Positions 7,228-15,536 of a stretch of 25,124 bases of DNA are shown in pieces. Origin of the DNA: Desulfobulbaceae bacterium (GTDB lineage: Bacteria > Desulfobacterota > Desulfobulbia > Desulfobulbales > Desulfocapsaceae); contig JAMOMO010000421.1 of the NCBI GenBank assembly GCA_027067035.1, positions 1-25,124 of the forward strand, in the 5' to 3' direction. Positions within the stretch are counted from its first letter, which is position 1. Each line of letters starts with the position of its first letter. The notes under the pieces were generated by a model. It had not been told where the DNA came from and did not search any database. It saw only the letters and a program-made list of their open reading frames with translations. The translations under genes were made by a program, and so were the position numbers.

Positions 7228-7680
7228 ATGAAACATTCATTCGTTATCCCTGTGATACTCAGCCTCTCTCTTCTCCTCTCCTCCTGCGCCAATGGCCCGA
7301 ACAAGGCCGGCATGGGTGCAGCGGGCGGTGCGGCTGGTGGCGCGCTTATCGGACAGGCCATTGGCCACAATACGGAAGCCACTCTCATCGGTGCGGCAGT
7401 AGGTACCATGCTGGGATACATGATCGGCAACGAGATGGACAAATATGACCGTGAGCAGTTGAATCACGTCTATGAGCGTGGCGTCTCCGGTCAGAGCAAT
7501 GCATGGAGAAACCCGGACAGCGGTAACCAGTACGTGGTAACTCCTCAACCCGCTTTCACCAATCCCCAGACCCATCAGCCCTGCAGGAAAGCTGAGATCC
7601 AAACCATCATTGACGGAAAAAAAGAAACTGCCTACACCACTGCATGTCGTGACAACAACGGCCACTGGCAGCTCCAGTAA
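7228..7680 (+). CDS. Glycine-zipper outer-membrane lipoprotein
   Basis: The 150-residue protein has a lipoprotein signal peptide with lipobox LSSC, so Cys20 would be acylated. Residues ~27-70 are a glycine-zipper region (GMGAAGGAAGGALIGQAIGH, then IGAAVGTMLGYMIGNEMD) of the SlyB/17-kDa surface antigen type. The C-terminus carries a conserved-looking domain with two Cys (PCRKAEIQ and TACRDNNGHWQ), able to form a disulfide in the periplasm, and ends in a W-x-L-Q strand seen in this family. A clear AAAGGAG precedes the start. The exact role is unknown; envelope stability is usual for the family. Confidence 0.8.
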   Translation: MKHSFVIPVILSLSLLLSSCANGPNKAGMGAAGGAAGGALIGQAIGHNTEATLIGAAVGTMLGYMIGNEMDKYDREQLNHVYERGVSGQSNAWRNPDSGNQYVVTPQPAFTNPQTHQPCRKAEIQTIIDGKKETAYTTACRDNNGHWQLQ

Positions 7681-7685
7681 CTGAT

Positions 7686-8090
7686 ATGTATAAAGGCAGC
7701 TTTTCACTTTCCACCACAGAGCCGATGCACCTCGTTGACATTACCAGCGAGGTGCAGAAGCAGGTATCGCAGACAGGTATTGAAGAGGGTATCTGCCATC
7801 TCTTCAATCCCCATACCACTGCCGGTCTCACCATTAATGAAGGGGCCGACCCTGCCGTGCGAACTGATATTATCAGAGGGCTGCGTGAAATCGTCCCCAT
7901 TGATTATCCCTATAAACATATGGAAGGCAACTCGCCCTCCCATATAATGGCATCACTGATGGGAGCATCACTCAGTATCATGGTGAGCAGCAACCTGCTC
8001 CAGCTTGGCACCTGGCAGGCCATCTATTTTTGCGAGTTTGATGGACCCAGAACCAGAAGTGTCCACTGGCAGCTCCTGGCAAGCTCTTAA
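7686..8090 (+). CDS. yjbQ: YjbQ/UPF0047 family protein
   Basis: The 134-residue protein matches the UPF0047 family in full: CHLFNPHTTAGLTINEGADP near residues 37-56, the HMEGNSPSHIMASLMG block (with the conserved HxEGNSxxH), and a GTWQAIYFCEFDGPRTR motif near the end. E. coli YjbQ has weak thiamine-phosphate synthase activity, but the true role of the family is unsettled. It starts 5 nt after the lipoprotein stop and is probably co-transcribed with it and with the downstream genes. Confidence 0.9.
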   Translation: MYKGSFSLSTTEPMHLVDITSEVQKQVSQTGIEEGICHLFNPHTTAGLTINEGADPAVRTDIIRGLREIVPIDYPYKHMEGNSPSHIMASLMGASLSIMVSSNLLQLGTWQAIYFCEFDGPRTRSVHWQLLASS

Positions 8091-8109
8091 TTTTTCCTTT
8101 TTGTGCACC

Positions 8110-8352
8110 ATGACCCTTACCCCTCATCAAATGTGCTTTGGACTGAACCTGGACCTTGACCGAGAATCATTTGTCTGCTTCATGCAGCTTATGGGCAATG
8201 CCGCATTGGCGGAAACCCTTGCCAGTCGCCTCTCCAGTGAAGAAATACAGGATATTGTTCAATACTTTACAGGTGTTCTCAAAAAAAACATGACCGAAGA
8301 TGAATACCATGAACTGTTTCTCCTTGAACAGTCTCCCCATGCCCATAAATAA
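8110..8352 (+). CDS. Small acidic cytoplasmic protein of unknown function
   Basis: An 80-residue helical protein lies between yjbQ and the ubiD-family gene on the same strand. It has no signal peptide or recognised domain. A longer open frame runs upstream into yjbQ (to 8005) but reads as shadow sequence there, so ATG 8110 is preferred; ATG 8131 (MCFGLNLDLD) is also possible. There is no good Shine-Dalgarno for either, so it may be translated by coupling to yjbQ. Placement in a tight operon supports it as a real gene. I do not recognise the family. Confidence 0.6.
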   Translation: MTLTPHQMCFGLNLDLDRESFVCFMQLMGNAALAETLASRLSSEEIQDIVQYFTGVLKKNMTEDEYHELFLLEQSPHAHK

Positions 8353-8369
8353 CGAGTGAAATAACGCCG

Positions 8370-10148
8370 ATGGCATCCGAAATCCTCTATGACCTGCGCA
8401 GCTTCATTGAGCTGTTGCGCCATGAAAACCAGCTCCTTGTAGTTACCGAAGAGGTTGACCCGAACCTGGAAATTGCTGAAATCCACCGACGTGTAATTGA
8501 GCGTCAGGGACCGGCCCTGCTCTTCACAAATGTAAAGGGAAGTTCTTTTTCTGTGGTCACCAATCTTTTTGGCACTGCAAAACGGCTGGAACTGGCCTTC
8601 GGTTCACGGCCGCAGCAGTTTGTCCAGGACCTTGTCAACCTGACTGAATCCATCATGCCGTTTAAGGCAAAAAAACTCTGGGATAACCGCCGTCTTTTCC
8701 TGGATGGTATGAAAATCGGCCTGAAAAACAAAAAAACCGGTCCCATCCTCGAAAACTGCCAGTCTCCACCCCGCCTCAACAGCCTGCCCATGCTCACCTC
8801 CTGGCACAGTGATGGCGGCGCATTTGTCACCCTGCCCCTTGTCTACACAGAGCACCCCGGCGGTAAAGGTCATAACCTCGGGATGTACCGTATTCAGCGG
8901 CACAACGACACAACGACAGGTATTCACTGGCAGATCCATAAGGGGGGAGGCTATCATTACCATGAAGCTGAAAAACTCAATCAGGCCCTGCCCATGACTC
9001 TTTACATCGGCGGGCCACCGGCACTCATGCTCTCAGCCATTGCCCCATTGCCGGAGGATATTCCGGAATTAATGCTCAGCTCCCTGCTCATTGGCAGAAA
9101 GCTTGATATGACTGCTGACCCGAAGGGTGGACACAGACTGGTTGCAAATGCGGAGTTTGCCGTACGCGGCAATGTTCCACCGCATATCCGCAAACCGGAA
9201 GGTCCGTTTGGAGATCATTATGGCTACAACTCCCTGCAGCATGATTATCCCGTTTTCCAGGCATCCCATCTGTACCATCGCAACAACGCCATCTACCCTG
9301 CAACCATTGTCGGAAGGCCAAAGCAGGAAGATTACTTTATCGGGGATTTCCTTCAGGATCTGCTCTCACCTCTGTTCCCTCTGGTAATGAAAGGGGTTCG
9401 GGAGCTCAAGACTTTTGGAGAAACGGGCTTTCACTGTCTGGCAGCTGCCCGTGTCGCTGACCGCTACCCGCGCGAGGCATTTGCCTGTGGTCTCCGTATC
9501 CTTGGTGAAGGCCAGCTCTCGCTGACCAAGTTTCTTATCCTCACTGACGCTGATATCGATATCACCGACTTCCCGGCACTCTGGTGCCATGTCCTTGAAC
9601 GCATTCAATGGGACAGGGATCTTTTCGTCTTTGCCAACGTCTCCCAGGATACCCTTGACTACACCGGACCATCTGTGAACAAAGGTTCCAAAGCCATGAT
9701 GATGGGACTTGGAAAAGAAAAAATCCGGGAACTCCCCACTGATTTCTCAGGAAATCCTCCGGAAAAGTGTCGAAAACTCAAGGCATACCTGCCAGGCACC
9801 CTGGTACTTGAAACAGACGATTACAGGAGTAGTCCCGATCTTGCAGAACGTATTGCAAAAGATCCGGCACTTCAACAATGGCCGGTCATCATTCTTGTGG
9901 ACAACTGTGAAGAGGCAACCTGTTCCACCCAGGAATTTCTCTGGACCTTTTTTACACGTTTTGAGCCGGCAGCCGATATCCATGGGGCAAAAAGCACCGT
10001 ACAACGTTTTCATGTGGGACTGACTCCACCCGTTGTCTTCGACTGCCGCATGAAGCCCTGGTACACCGATGTCCTTGAAGTCGATGAGGCCACCCGGAAA
10101 CTTGTGGATTCCAGAATCCACAAAATACTCCCCGGAAACCTGCGCTGA
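8370..10148 (+). CDS. UbiD-family prenylated-FMN decarboxylase (menaquinone-type)
   Basis: The 592-residue protein belongs to the UbiD family of (de)carboxylases, which use prenylated FMN made by UbiX. Characteristic blocks are NLGMYRIQRHNDTTTGIHWQ (169-188) with the adjacent HKGGGYHYHEAE, the IGGPPALMLSAIAPLPE stretch, and the RKPEGPFGDHYGYN block around 280-292 with the conserved E-G-P-F-G-D-H. It is about 100 residues longer than E. coli UbiD, as is usual for decarboxylases annotated in futalosine-type menaquinone synthesis. A decarboxylase step in quinone synthesis is the likely job, but other aromatic acids cannot be excluded from sequence alone. It starts 17 nt after the small unknown gene and ends 2 nt before rluB. 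No ubiX is in the window. Confidence 0.85.
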   Translation: MASEILYDLRSFIELLRHENQLLVVTEEVDPNLEIAEIHRRVIERQGPALLFTNVKGSSFSVVTNLFGTAKRLELAFGSRPQQFVQDLVNLTESIMPFKAKKLWDNRRLFLDGMKIGLKNKKTGPILENCQSPPRLNSLPMLTSWHSDGGAFVTLPLVYTEHPGGKGHNLGMYRIQRHNDTTTGIHWQIHKGGGYHYHEAEKLNQALPMTLYIGGPPALMLSAIAPLPEDIPELMLSSLLIGRKLDMTADPKGGHRLVANAEFAVRGNVPPHIRKPEGPFGDHYGYNSLQHDYPVFQASHLYHRNNAIYPATIVGRPKQEDYFIGDFLQDLLSPLFPLVMKGVRELKTFGETGFHCLAAARVADRYPREAFACGLRILGEGQLSLTKFLILTDADIDITDFPALWCHVLERIQWDRDLFVFANVSQDTLDYTGPSVNKGSKAMMMGLGKEKIRELPTDFSGNPPEKCRKLKAYLPGTLVLETDDYRSSPDLAERIAKDPALQQWPVIILVDNCEEATCSTQEFLWTFFTRFEPAADIHGAKSTVQRFHVGLTPPVVFDCRMKPWYTDVLEVDEATRKLVDSRIHKILPGNLR

Positions 10149-10150
10149 AA

Positions 10151-10894
10151 ATGGAAAAGCCGATTCGCCTGCAAAAATTCCTTGCCAGCGCCGGGGTCGC
10201 CTCACGGAGAAAAGCCGAGGAGTACATTGCCCGGGGCCGGGTCAAGGTTGACGGCAAAGTCATTACCGCCATGGGGCAGCAGATTATACCCGGAAAACAA
10301 AAAGTACTTTTTGACAACCGGGAAGTCACCCCGGAAGAGAAAACCGTTTATATTCTTCTCAATAAACCCAGGGGATACGTGACCACCCTCTCCGACCCCC
10401 AGGGACGCCCCATCGTCAGTTCGCTGCTGCGCGGTGTTCGGGAACGGGTTTTTCCCGTTGGCAGACTCGATCTTGACACGGAAGGTGCACTTCTTTTGAC
10501 CAACGACGGTGCCCTCGCACAGAGTATTCTGCACCCCAGCAATGAGGTCCACAAAACCTATGAGGCAACGGTTCGGGGAGTCCCGTCTCCGAATTCACTT
10601 CGGTCTCTTGAAAAAGGCATTATCCTTGAAAAGAAAAAGACAGCACCTGCAAGATTACGGATAAAACGTAAATACAAGCAAAATTGTGTAGTTATTATAA
10701 CCATTCATGAAGGACGCAAACGGCAGGTAAAAAAGATGTTCCAGGCAGTGGGACATCCGGTGCAATCCCTTAAGCGGCTGGCCTATGGCAGGCTTGGCCT
10801 CAGCAATCTGGAACCTGGAGAATTCAGGTTTCTCCAGCAAAATGACATAAAAAAGATTTTTTCAAAAAAAAGTCCTTTACAAACAAAAAAATAG
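10151..10894 (+). CDS. rluB: Pseudouridine synthase, RluB/RsuA type
   Basis: The 247-residue protein has an N-terminal S4 RNA-binding domain (RLQKFLASAGVASRRKAEEY, to ~50) and a catalytic domain with NKPRGYVTT and VGRLDLDTEG (103-112); Asp107 would be the nucleophile. EGRKRQVKKMF completes the family signature. In E. coli RluB modifies 23S rRNA position 2605; RsuA/RluE/RluF are close relatives, so the exact target is inferred. It begins 2 nt after the UbiD-family stop and so is probably in the same operon. The Lys-rich tail (KKIFSKKSPLQTKK) is not conserved in the family. Confidence 0.85.
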   Translation: MEKPIRLQKFLASAGVASRRKAEEYIARGRVKVDGKVITAMGQQIIPGKQKVLFDNREVTPEEKTVYILLNKPRGYVTTLSDPQGRPIVSSLLRGVRERVFPVGRLDLDTEGALLLTNDGALAQSILHPSNEVHKTYEATVRGVPSPNSLRSLEKGIILEKKKTAPARLRIKRKYKQNCVVIITIHEGRKRQVKKMFQAVGHPVQSLKRLAYGRLGLSNLEPGEFRFLQQNDIKKIFSKKSPLQTKK

Positions 10895-11076
10895 CTGATT
10901 AAATTTGGTTAGTTATCTGTTAAGATCATAGATATGCACGTTAAATAGGTGCAAGTTTATTTTCCCAGTGCCTTTTTTTGAGAAAGGTATTTGATCGCGC
11001 TTGATATTGAGTAATTTCTTTTTTTTCTGAATATTGTACCAACAACGATATTCGCCTTGAATGCACAGGAGCCAGC

Positions 11077-11358
11077 ATGAACAAATCTGAGTTAATTGAA
11101 GCTTTGTCCCAGGACATCGATCTTCCACACCGGGAGGCTGCGGCAATTACCAACACCATCATCGAAACCATGACCGAGGCACTGGCTCAGGGAGACAGTA
11201 TTGAAATCAGGGGTTTTGGAAGTTTTGTCATCAAGAATTACGGCTCCTACGAGGGACGTAATCCGAAAACCGGTGAAAAAATCAAGGTAAAGCCAAAAAA
11301 ACTTCCTTTCTTCAAAGTTGGAAAAGATCTACGGGAACAGGTGAACGGAGGTAAATAG
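11077..11358 (+). CDS. HU/IHF family DNA-binding protein
   Basis: The 93-residue protein has the family signature IEIRGFGSFVIKNYGSYEGR followed by NPKTGEKIKVKPKK, which forms the DNA-bending beta arms with the Pro that intercalates in the minor groove. The end FFKVGKDLREQV resembles IHF-beta more than HU, but the distinction is not secure from one sequence. CAGGAG lies 6 nt before ATG 11077. It is separated from rluB by a 182-nt A+T-rich gap, which suggests its own promoter, and it converges on rimO with only 20 nt between stops and no clear terminator. Confidence 0.92.
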   Translation: MNKSELIEALSQDIDLPHREAAAITNTIIETMTEALAQGDSIEIRGFGSFVIKNYGSYEGRNPKTGEKIKVKPKKLPFFKVGKDLREQVNGGK

Positions 11359-11378
11359 CACCATCTTTCCCCCCCGCT

Positions 11379-12707
11379 TCAGACAATCCCCCCCACAAGA
11401 TCATATATCTGCGCTTCGGTGATACGTAGCTTTACGATATCACCGGGGCTGGCAGTGCCATCGTTTATATAGACGCATCCGTCTATTTCCGGAGCCTGAT
11501 ACACAGTTCTCCCTTCAAGCAGCAGATCCGTTTCTCTGCTGAGACCTTCAACAAGAACCGGCACCGTCCGACCCACATACTTCTGCAGTATCTCTTCGGA
11601 TATCCCGGCCTGTAATTCAAGAATCCTGTTCATCCGCTCCTGTTTCAACTCTTCCGGACACTGCTGTTCATAAAACTCTGATCGGGCACCCTCCTCATTG
11701 GTATAGGAAAACACCCCCACATGATCAATCCGGTACTGCTTGAGAAATCCCTCCAGCTGCAGAATATCAGCCTCTGTCTCCCCTGGAAAACCTACCATCA
11801 TTGTTGTCCTGAGAGCAATATCAGGAACCGCGGAACGGATATTTTCAACAAAGTGACAGAGATCCTCATAGCCATAACGGCGATGCATTTTTTTTAAGAT
11901 CGAATCCGAGACATGCTGAAAAGGAATATCCATGTAGGGAAGTATACGCTCCTCTCCTTTCATGAGCGCAAAAAGCTCATCAGGAACTCCTGAAGGATAA
12001 AGATACATGAGACGAAGCCAGGGAAAACGTGTCTCGCTGAGGATACGCTCCAGCAGTGCCATGAGATGTGAGGAACTGTCCAAATCATTGCCGTATGCAG
12101 TTATATCCTGGGCAATAAGAGATATTTCCTTGACGCCCGCACCTTCAAGACGTTTCATCTCCTCAATGATATCTTCAATCTCCCTTGAACGAAGATCGCC
12201 CCTGATGGAAGGAATCATGCAGTAAGTACAGCGATTACTGCAGCCTTCGGTGATTTTCACTGAACTCCTGAAAAACGGAGTGGAAACGGTGCGAGGCAGG
12301 GAGGCATTCATAAGAAAGCGGTCGGGACAAAAGGTCTTTTTTTCCTGCTTTCCATCAATGAGCCTGCCAAGTAATGTGGCAATGTCCGCAACCCCTTCGG
12401 TGCCCACAAAAAGATCCACCTCAAGGAGATCTCTTTCAAGATCTGACAGGTAACGCTGAACCAGACAACCGGTAACCACCAGGAACTTCGATGGATCATC
12501 CTGCTTATAAGCACCCATTTCAAGGATCACTTCAATGGCCTCTTCCACTGCAGGCTGAATAAAACCACAGGTGTTCACTATAAGCACCTCAGCCGCGGCA
12601 GGGTCATCACACAGTTCCCAGCCATTTTCCTGGAGAAGCCCTAGCATCACTTCGGAATCAACAAGATTTTTGGCACAGCCAAGACTCACAAGATGAAAAC
12701 TGGACAT
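11379..12707 (-). CDS. rimO: Ribosomal protein S12 methylthiotransferase RimO
   Basis: The 442-residue protein has the three-domain layout of RimO. The N-terminal MTTase domain has C11, C47 and C81 for an auxiliary [4Fe-4S] cluster (VSLGCAKNLVDSE, NTCGF, VTGCL). The radical SAM core has TEGCSNRCTYCMIP (C156, C160, C163). A C-terminal TRAM domain follows (~380-442). It methylthiolates Asp of S12. ATG 12707 was chosen over GTG 12713 because AAGGAG lies 8 nt before it. The upstream phosphorylase gene ends at 12710, two nt before this start, so the two are an operon. Confidence 0.94.
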   Translation of the reverse strand: MSSFHLVSLGCAKNLVDSEVMLGLLQENGWELCDDPAAAEVLIVNTCGFIQPAVEEAIEVILEMGAYKQDDPSKFLVVTGCLVQRYLSDLERDLLEVDLFVGTEGVADIATLLGRLIDGKQEKKTFCPDRFLMNASLPRTVSTPFFRSSVKITEGCSNRCTYCMIPSIRGDLRSREIEDIIEEMKRLEGAGVKEISLIAQDITAYGNDLDSSSHLMALLERILSETRFPWLRLMYLYPSGVPDELFALMKGEERILPYMDIPFQHVSDSILKKMHRRYGYEDLCHFVENIRSAVPDIALRTTMMVGFPGETEADILQLEGFLKQYRIDHVGVFSYTNEEGARSEFYEQQCPEELKQERMNRILELQAGISEEILQKYVGRTVPVLVEGLSRETDLLLEGRTVYQAPEIDGCVYINDGTASPGDIVKLRITEAQIYDLVGGIV

Positions 12708-12709
12708 TA

Positions 12710-13447
12710 TCACTTCTCCTTTTTTGCCGATAATCGCGAGATGGAGTTCATCAGCAGTTTCAGTTGAGCCTTACTCTTTCTCTTAAATACCTTTCCGTTG
12801 AAACCGGGATACCACTCATCCTTCCAGAGTTCATCGGACACCAGAAAGAGTGCGGCAAAATCTATCCCTCTGTGGGCCGCAACGGCGCACAGGGCCGAGT
12901 ATTCCATATCCACGGCAGAGATACCGTATTTCCGGGAAAGTGCGCTCAGCATCCTCCTGGACTCCCTGTAGGGGGCGTCGGTGCTCCAGATGGGTACCGG
13001 AGACGGAAGATCCAGAAGATTCCCCATACTCTCCAGCAGCCTTGATGATGGATGATGCACCTCACTGTCACTGTAATATCGCGATGTCCCTTCACCAGGG
13101 TAGCCCGGTCCGCCCAGCACCGTATCTCCGACCGTGACAGCAGAATCCACGGCACCACACCACCCTGCCATCACCACGCTTCCTGCACCCAGTGCAATAA
13201 GTTTTTCAAGCACCATGGCAGCCATGGGAGCGCCCACTGAGGGACCGGCCACAAAGAAGTCATCAGCCGGACTCACAACCAGATCCGAGTGAAACAGAAA
13301 TCGCTGTTCCCCACCCCGCTCAAGAAGAATTCTGGCACAATTTCGGGCCTCTGTGGGGTTCACCAGCAGGAGCCCGCAGTCCGGAATCGACTTCTCCCGA
13401 ACCCCGCGCCCCGGGTGAACAATTATATCATCTTTCATAATATCCAT
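12710..13447 (-). CDS. Purine/uridine phosphorylase family protein
   Basis: The 245-residue protein has the PNP/UDP family 1 fold markers: GPSVGAPMAAMVLEKLIALG, then AGSVVMAGWCGAVD, and near the C-terminus ISAVDMEYSALCAVAAHRGI followed by FLVSDEL. The VDME block binds the ribose, and the Asp of the SDEL motif is the usual base-recognition/acid residue. These enzymes split nucleosides with phosphate in salvage. The substrate (purine nucleoside, uridine or methylthioadenosine-like) cannot be told by eye. AGGAG lies 11 nt before ATG 13447; ATG 13438 is an alternative. It is co-oriented and coupled with rimO. Confidence 0.85.
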   Translation of the reverse strand: MDIMKDDIIVHPGRGVREKSIPDCGLLLVNPTEARNCARILLERGGEQRFLFHSDLVVSPADDFFVAGPSVGAPMAAMVLEKLIALGAGSVVMAGWCGAVDSAVTVGDTVLGGPGYPGEGTSRYYSDSEVHHPSSRLLESMGNLLDLPSPVPIWSTDAPYRESRRMLSALSRKYGISAVDMEYSALCAVAAHRGIDFAALFLVSDELWKDEWYPGFNGKVFKRKSKAQLKLLMNSISRLSAKKEK

Positions 13448-13611
13448 AGTATGGCAGTCTCCTGAATCCGTTAACGAAAATCAAGTACAAATAGTATAAA
13501 TACAGTTTTTTTGCTGTTTTCCTGTTAAGAGCGGTCCGGTTTTACCCCTCACTCTGCAGTACAGTTTTGCCAGCGGACGCTCACGGATTCAGATGATTCT
13601 CATAAACGCAA

Positions 13612-13639
13612 AAAGGCTGCAGATTTCTCTGCAGCCTTT
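13612..13639 (-). terminator. Intrinsic terminator of the F0 operon
   Basis: A perfect 12-bp stem (13612-13623 with 13628-13639) with a 4-nt loop lies 59 nt beyond the atpE stop. Read on the minus strand the stem ends in CCTTTTT, giving a U-tract. The A-rich other side could also let it serve in the opposite direction, but no + strand gene ends here. Confidence 0.85.
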
Positions 13640-13697
13640 CTCAAATCAATGGTCGCGATACCACCTGCGGCAGTATCCGGACCTGACTGAAACTGAA

Positions 13698-13952
13698 TTA
13701 GCCAATCAAAGGATTCGCATAAAGCAGGATCAGGGAAACAACCAGTCCGTAAATAGCACAGGACTCAGCAAGAGCCATACCAAGGATCATGAAAACCATC
13801 AGTTTGGGCTGTACTTCGGGATTACGGGCAAGACCCATGGTGGCACCCTGTCCAACGTTACCGATACCAATACCGGCTCCAAGTCCTGCAAGTCCAATTG
13901 AAAGTCCAGCACCGATACATACAAGTCCGAGCATTAAAGCATTTGATTCCAT
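13698..13952 (-). CDS. atpE: F0 ATP synthase subunit c
   Basis: The 84-residue double-hairpin membrane protein has a Gly-rich first helix (GAGLSIGLAGLGAGIGIGNV), the polar loop ARNPE, and a second helix with the ion-binding Glu in MALAESCAIYG. It ends LLYANPL, as in many c subunits. The position that carries Gln in the Na+-type c ring of Ilyobacter is hydrophobic here by my alignment (Ile in GIGIG), and the Thr after ES is Cys, so the ring is more likely proton-specific. It is the last gene of the F0 operon, 93 nt after atpB. Confidence 0.95.
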   Translation of the reverse strand: MESNALMLGLVCIGAGLSIGLAGLGAGIGIGNVGQGATMGLARNPEVQPKLMVFMILGMALAESCAIYGLVVSLILLYANPLIG

Positions 13953-14045
13953 TGTGTTTCTCCTAAAAAAAGTTGAGTTGTTTTGGCCTTCTTCCTACTA
14001 TATGAAAAATTTGTGTTTCCTTAAATCTTCTGCATTCTCTCCTGA

Positions 14046-14768
14046 TCAATGGGCATGTTCGTTGGACTGACCGAAGTATACAACGGTGAGCAGAACAAAA
14101 ACCATGGCCTGAACCAGAGAAACAAGCACACCAAGCAGCATAATTGGCAGTGGCGCAAAATAGGCACCGGCCAGCATAAAGAGAATACCGAGCAGCGTCT
14201 CTTTTGCCATGATGTTACCGAAAAGTCGAATGGAGAGTGAGAGCAGACGGGCAACGTTACTGATAAGCTCAATGGGCAGCATCAGCGGAATAAGCACCGG
14301 AATGGGTCCGAGAAAATGTTTAATGTAGCCGAGCCCATGTGCACGAAGACCGATGATATGATGGGTTATCCAGACAATGATGGTCAGAGCCAGAGTGGTA
14401 TTGATGGATGAAGTGGGAGACATGAAACCGGGAATAAGACCAATGAGATTACCCACTGCGATGTAGAGTGCAAATGTTGCAATCATGGGGAACAGCTTTT
14501 CAGTAAGCTCGCTACCCATGTTGTCATTGAAGAAATCATACATTCCACCAATGAGCAGTTCCCAGAAATTCTGTCCCTTGCCGGGAATCATCTCAATGTT
14601 ACTGAGAGTAAGCTTGCCAACCACCACCAGAAAAATCATAACGAACCAGGTATAGGTCATATACGGTTCACAAAGTTTTTCCAGAAGTGTATTTCCTATG
14701 GGACCATGTGGAATCGGCAGCCCTAACTTCTCCAGAATAATTGAAATAAATAGTATCGGATGTTCCAT
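14046..14768 (-). CDS. atpB: F0 ATP synthase subunit a
   Basis: The 240-residue polytopic membrane protein forms the stator half-channels of F0. The essential Arg is in LLSLSIRLFGNIMAKE, and the family PTSSINTTLALTIIVW helix is upstream of it. The open frame extends 58 codons further upstream through atpI, but ATG 14768 (MEHPILFIS) is the real start because GGGAGAG sits 4-10 nt before it. It overlaps none of its neighbours and lies 11 nt after atpI. The F1 genes and atpF are not in this window. Confidence 0.95.
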   Translation of the reverse strand: MEHPILFISIILEKLGLPIPHGPIGNTLLEKLCEPYMTYTWFVMIFLVVVGKLTLSNIEMIPGKGQNFWELLIGGMYDFFNDNMGSELTEKLFPMIATFALYIAVGNLIGLIPGFMSPTSSINTTLALTIIVWITHHIIGLRAHGLGYIKHFLGPIPVLIPLMLPIELISNVARLLSLSIRLFGNIMAKETLLGILFMLAGAYFAPLPIMLLGVLVSLVQAMVFVLLTVVYFGQSNEHAH

Positions 14769-14779
14769 AACTCTCCCTC

Positions 14780-15190
14780 TTACCCTTTCCTGCTTAAAAA
14801 GTAGCGTCCTGCCACACTGAGCGTTGTCAGAATAATGGCAAAAACTACAGTTGATAACCCCAGCAGCAATCCGATCACGTCGGCCCTGCCGCTTCTGATA
14901 AAGAAGAGCAGGATCACGGCAATCAATGCCAGCCGGAGCCAAAATTTAATAATGTAAACGGACTTGCCGCTACCTTTCTTTTTTTCCTCTCCCTCTTTTG
15001 GAGGTTCAAAGGTTTTCAAGAATGAGGCAATATCGCGGTGCCCTGAAAAAAAACTCGCAATGGCTATCACACCTCCCACCAGTACTGACTGGGCAAAAGG
15101 CCAGGACATGATCATCCACGATCCGCCTGTCAGCAGCACCAGAAAGGCCACGCTCAAGAGCTGTACCTGTCTAAGAGAAATATCAAGCAC
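14780..15190 (-). CDS. atpI: ATP synthase subunit I (AtpI)
   Basis: The 136-residue protein has four predicted membrane helices: ~10-28, ~33-50, ~80-98 and ~103-127. A charged Lys/Glu-rich cytoplasmic loop (EPPKEGEEKKKGSGK) lies between the second and third. Order and position directly before atpB are those of AtpI, a non-essential assembly factor that helps build the c ring. It starts 6 nt after the atpZ stop. The sequence is poorly conserved in this family, so the call rests mainly on context and topology. Confidence 0.8.
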   Translation of the reverse strand: MLDISLRQVQLLSVAFLVLLTGGSWMIMSWPFAQSVLVGGVIAIASFFSGHRDIASFLKTFEPPKEGEEKKKGSGKSVYIIKFWLRLALIAVILLFFIRSGRADVIGLLLGLSTVVFAIILTTLSVAGRYFLSRKG

Positions 15191-15196
15191 AGTCTG

Positions 15197-15448
15197 TCAA
15201 CCTTCCGGGTCCTTATCCTTTGTCCTGGCGGCGGGAGTTCGCAGAATATCAAACAAACTCTTAAACCCGGCACCTATCCCAAAGGCCAGCCCGATAAATG
15301 TGAACCAGGGTGAGGTGCTTCCATCAAAGAAATGCTCATCCAGATAGATACCGCCTCCCAGGCCTATGAAGATAGCAGCCACAAAGGTAAATCCGATATG
15401 CCCGTAATTTCCAAGCAGATCGATCATCTCGGTACTGAGTTTAGCCAT
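15197..15448 (-). CDS. atpZ: AtpZ/AtpI-family F0 accessory protein
   Basis: The 83-residue protein has two membrane helices with the family pattern HIGFTFVAAIFIGLGGGIYL and WFTFIGLAFGIGAGFKSLFD, the glycine-rich AtpZ signature. AtpZ with AtpI forms a small membrane complex that has been linked to Mg2+/Ca2+ handling and c-ring assembly in other bacteria. ATG 15448 was chosen over the upstream GTG 15460 because GGGGTGGTG gives a ribosome site at normal distance. It opens the F0 operon, behind a promoter candidate. Confidence 0.85.
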   Translation of the reverse strand: MAKLSTEMIDLLGNYGHIGFTFVAAIFIGLGGGIYLDEHFFDGSTSPWFTFIGLAFGIGAGFKSLFDILRTPAARTKDKDPEG

Positions 15449-15499
15449 TTTTGTCACCACCCCGTATAACTCTGAAAACTCTGTGGCAAACGATCAAAT

Positions 15500-15528
15500 T
15501 TGTTAGCATGCCCACCCGCCAAAGTCAA
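15500..15528 (-). promoter_or_regulatory. Sigma70-like promoter for the F0 operon
   Basis: On the minus strand TTGACT (15528-15523), a 17-nt spacer and TAACAA preceded by TG (an extended -10) lie just after the hemL stop and ~50 nt before atpZ. The -35 is 5/6; the -10 is weak. It would give the ATP synthase genes a start of their own despite the co-oriented hemL. Confidence 0.45.
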
Positions 15529-15536
15529 CGATTTTT

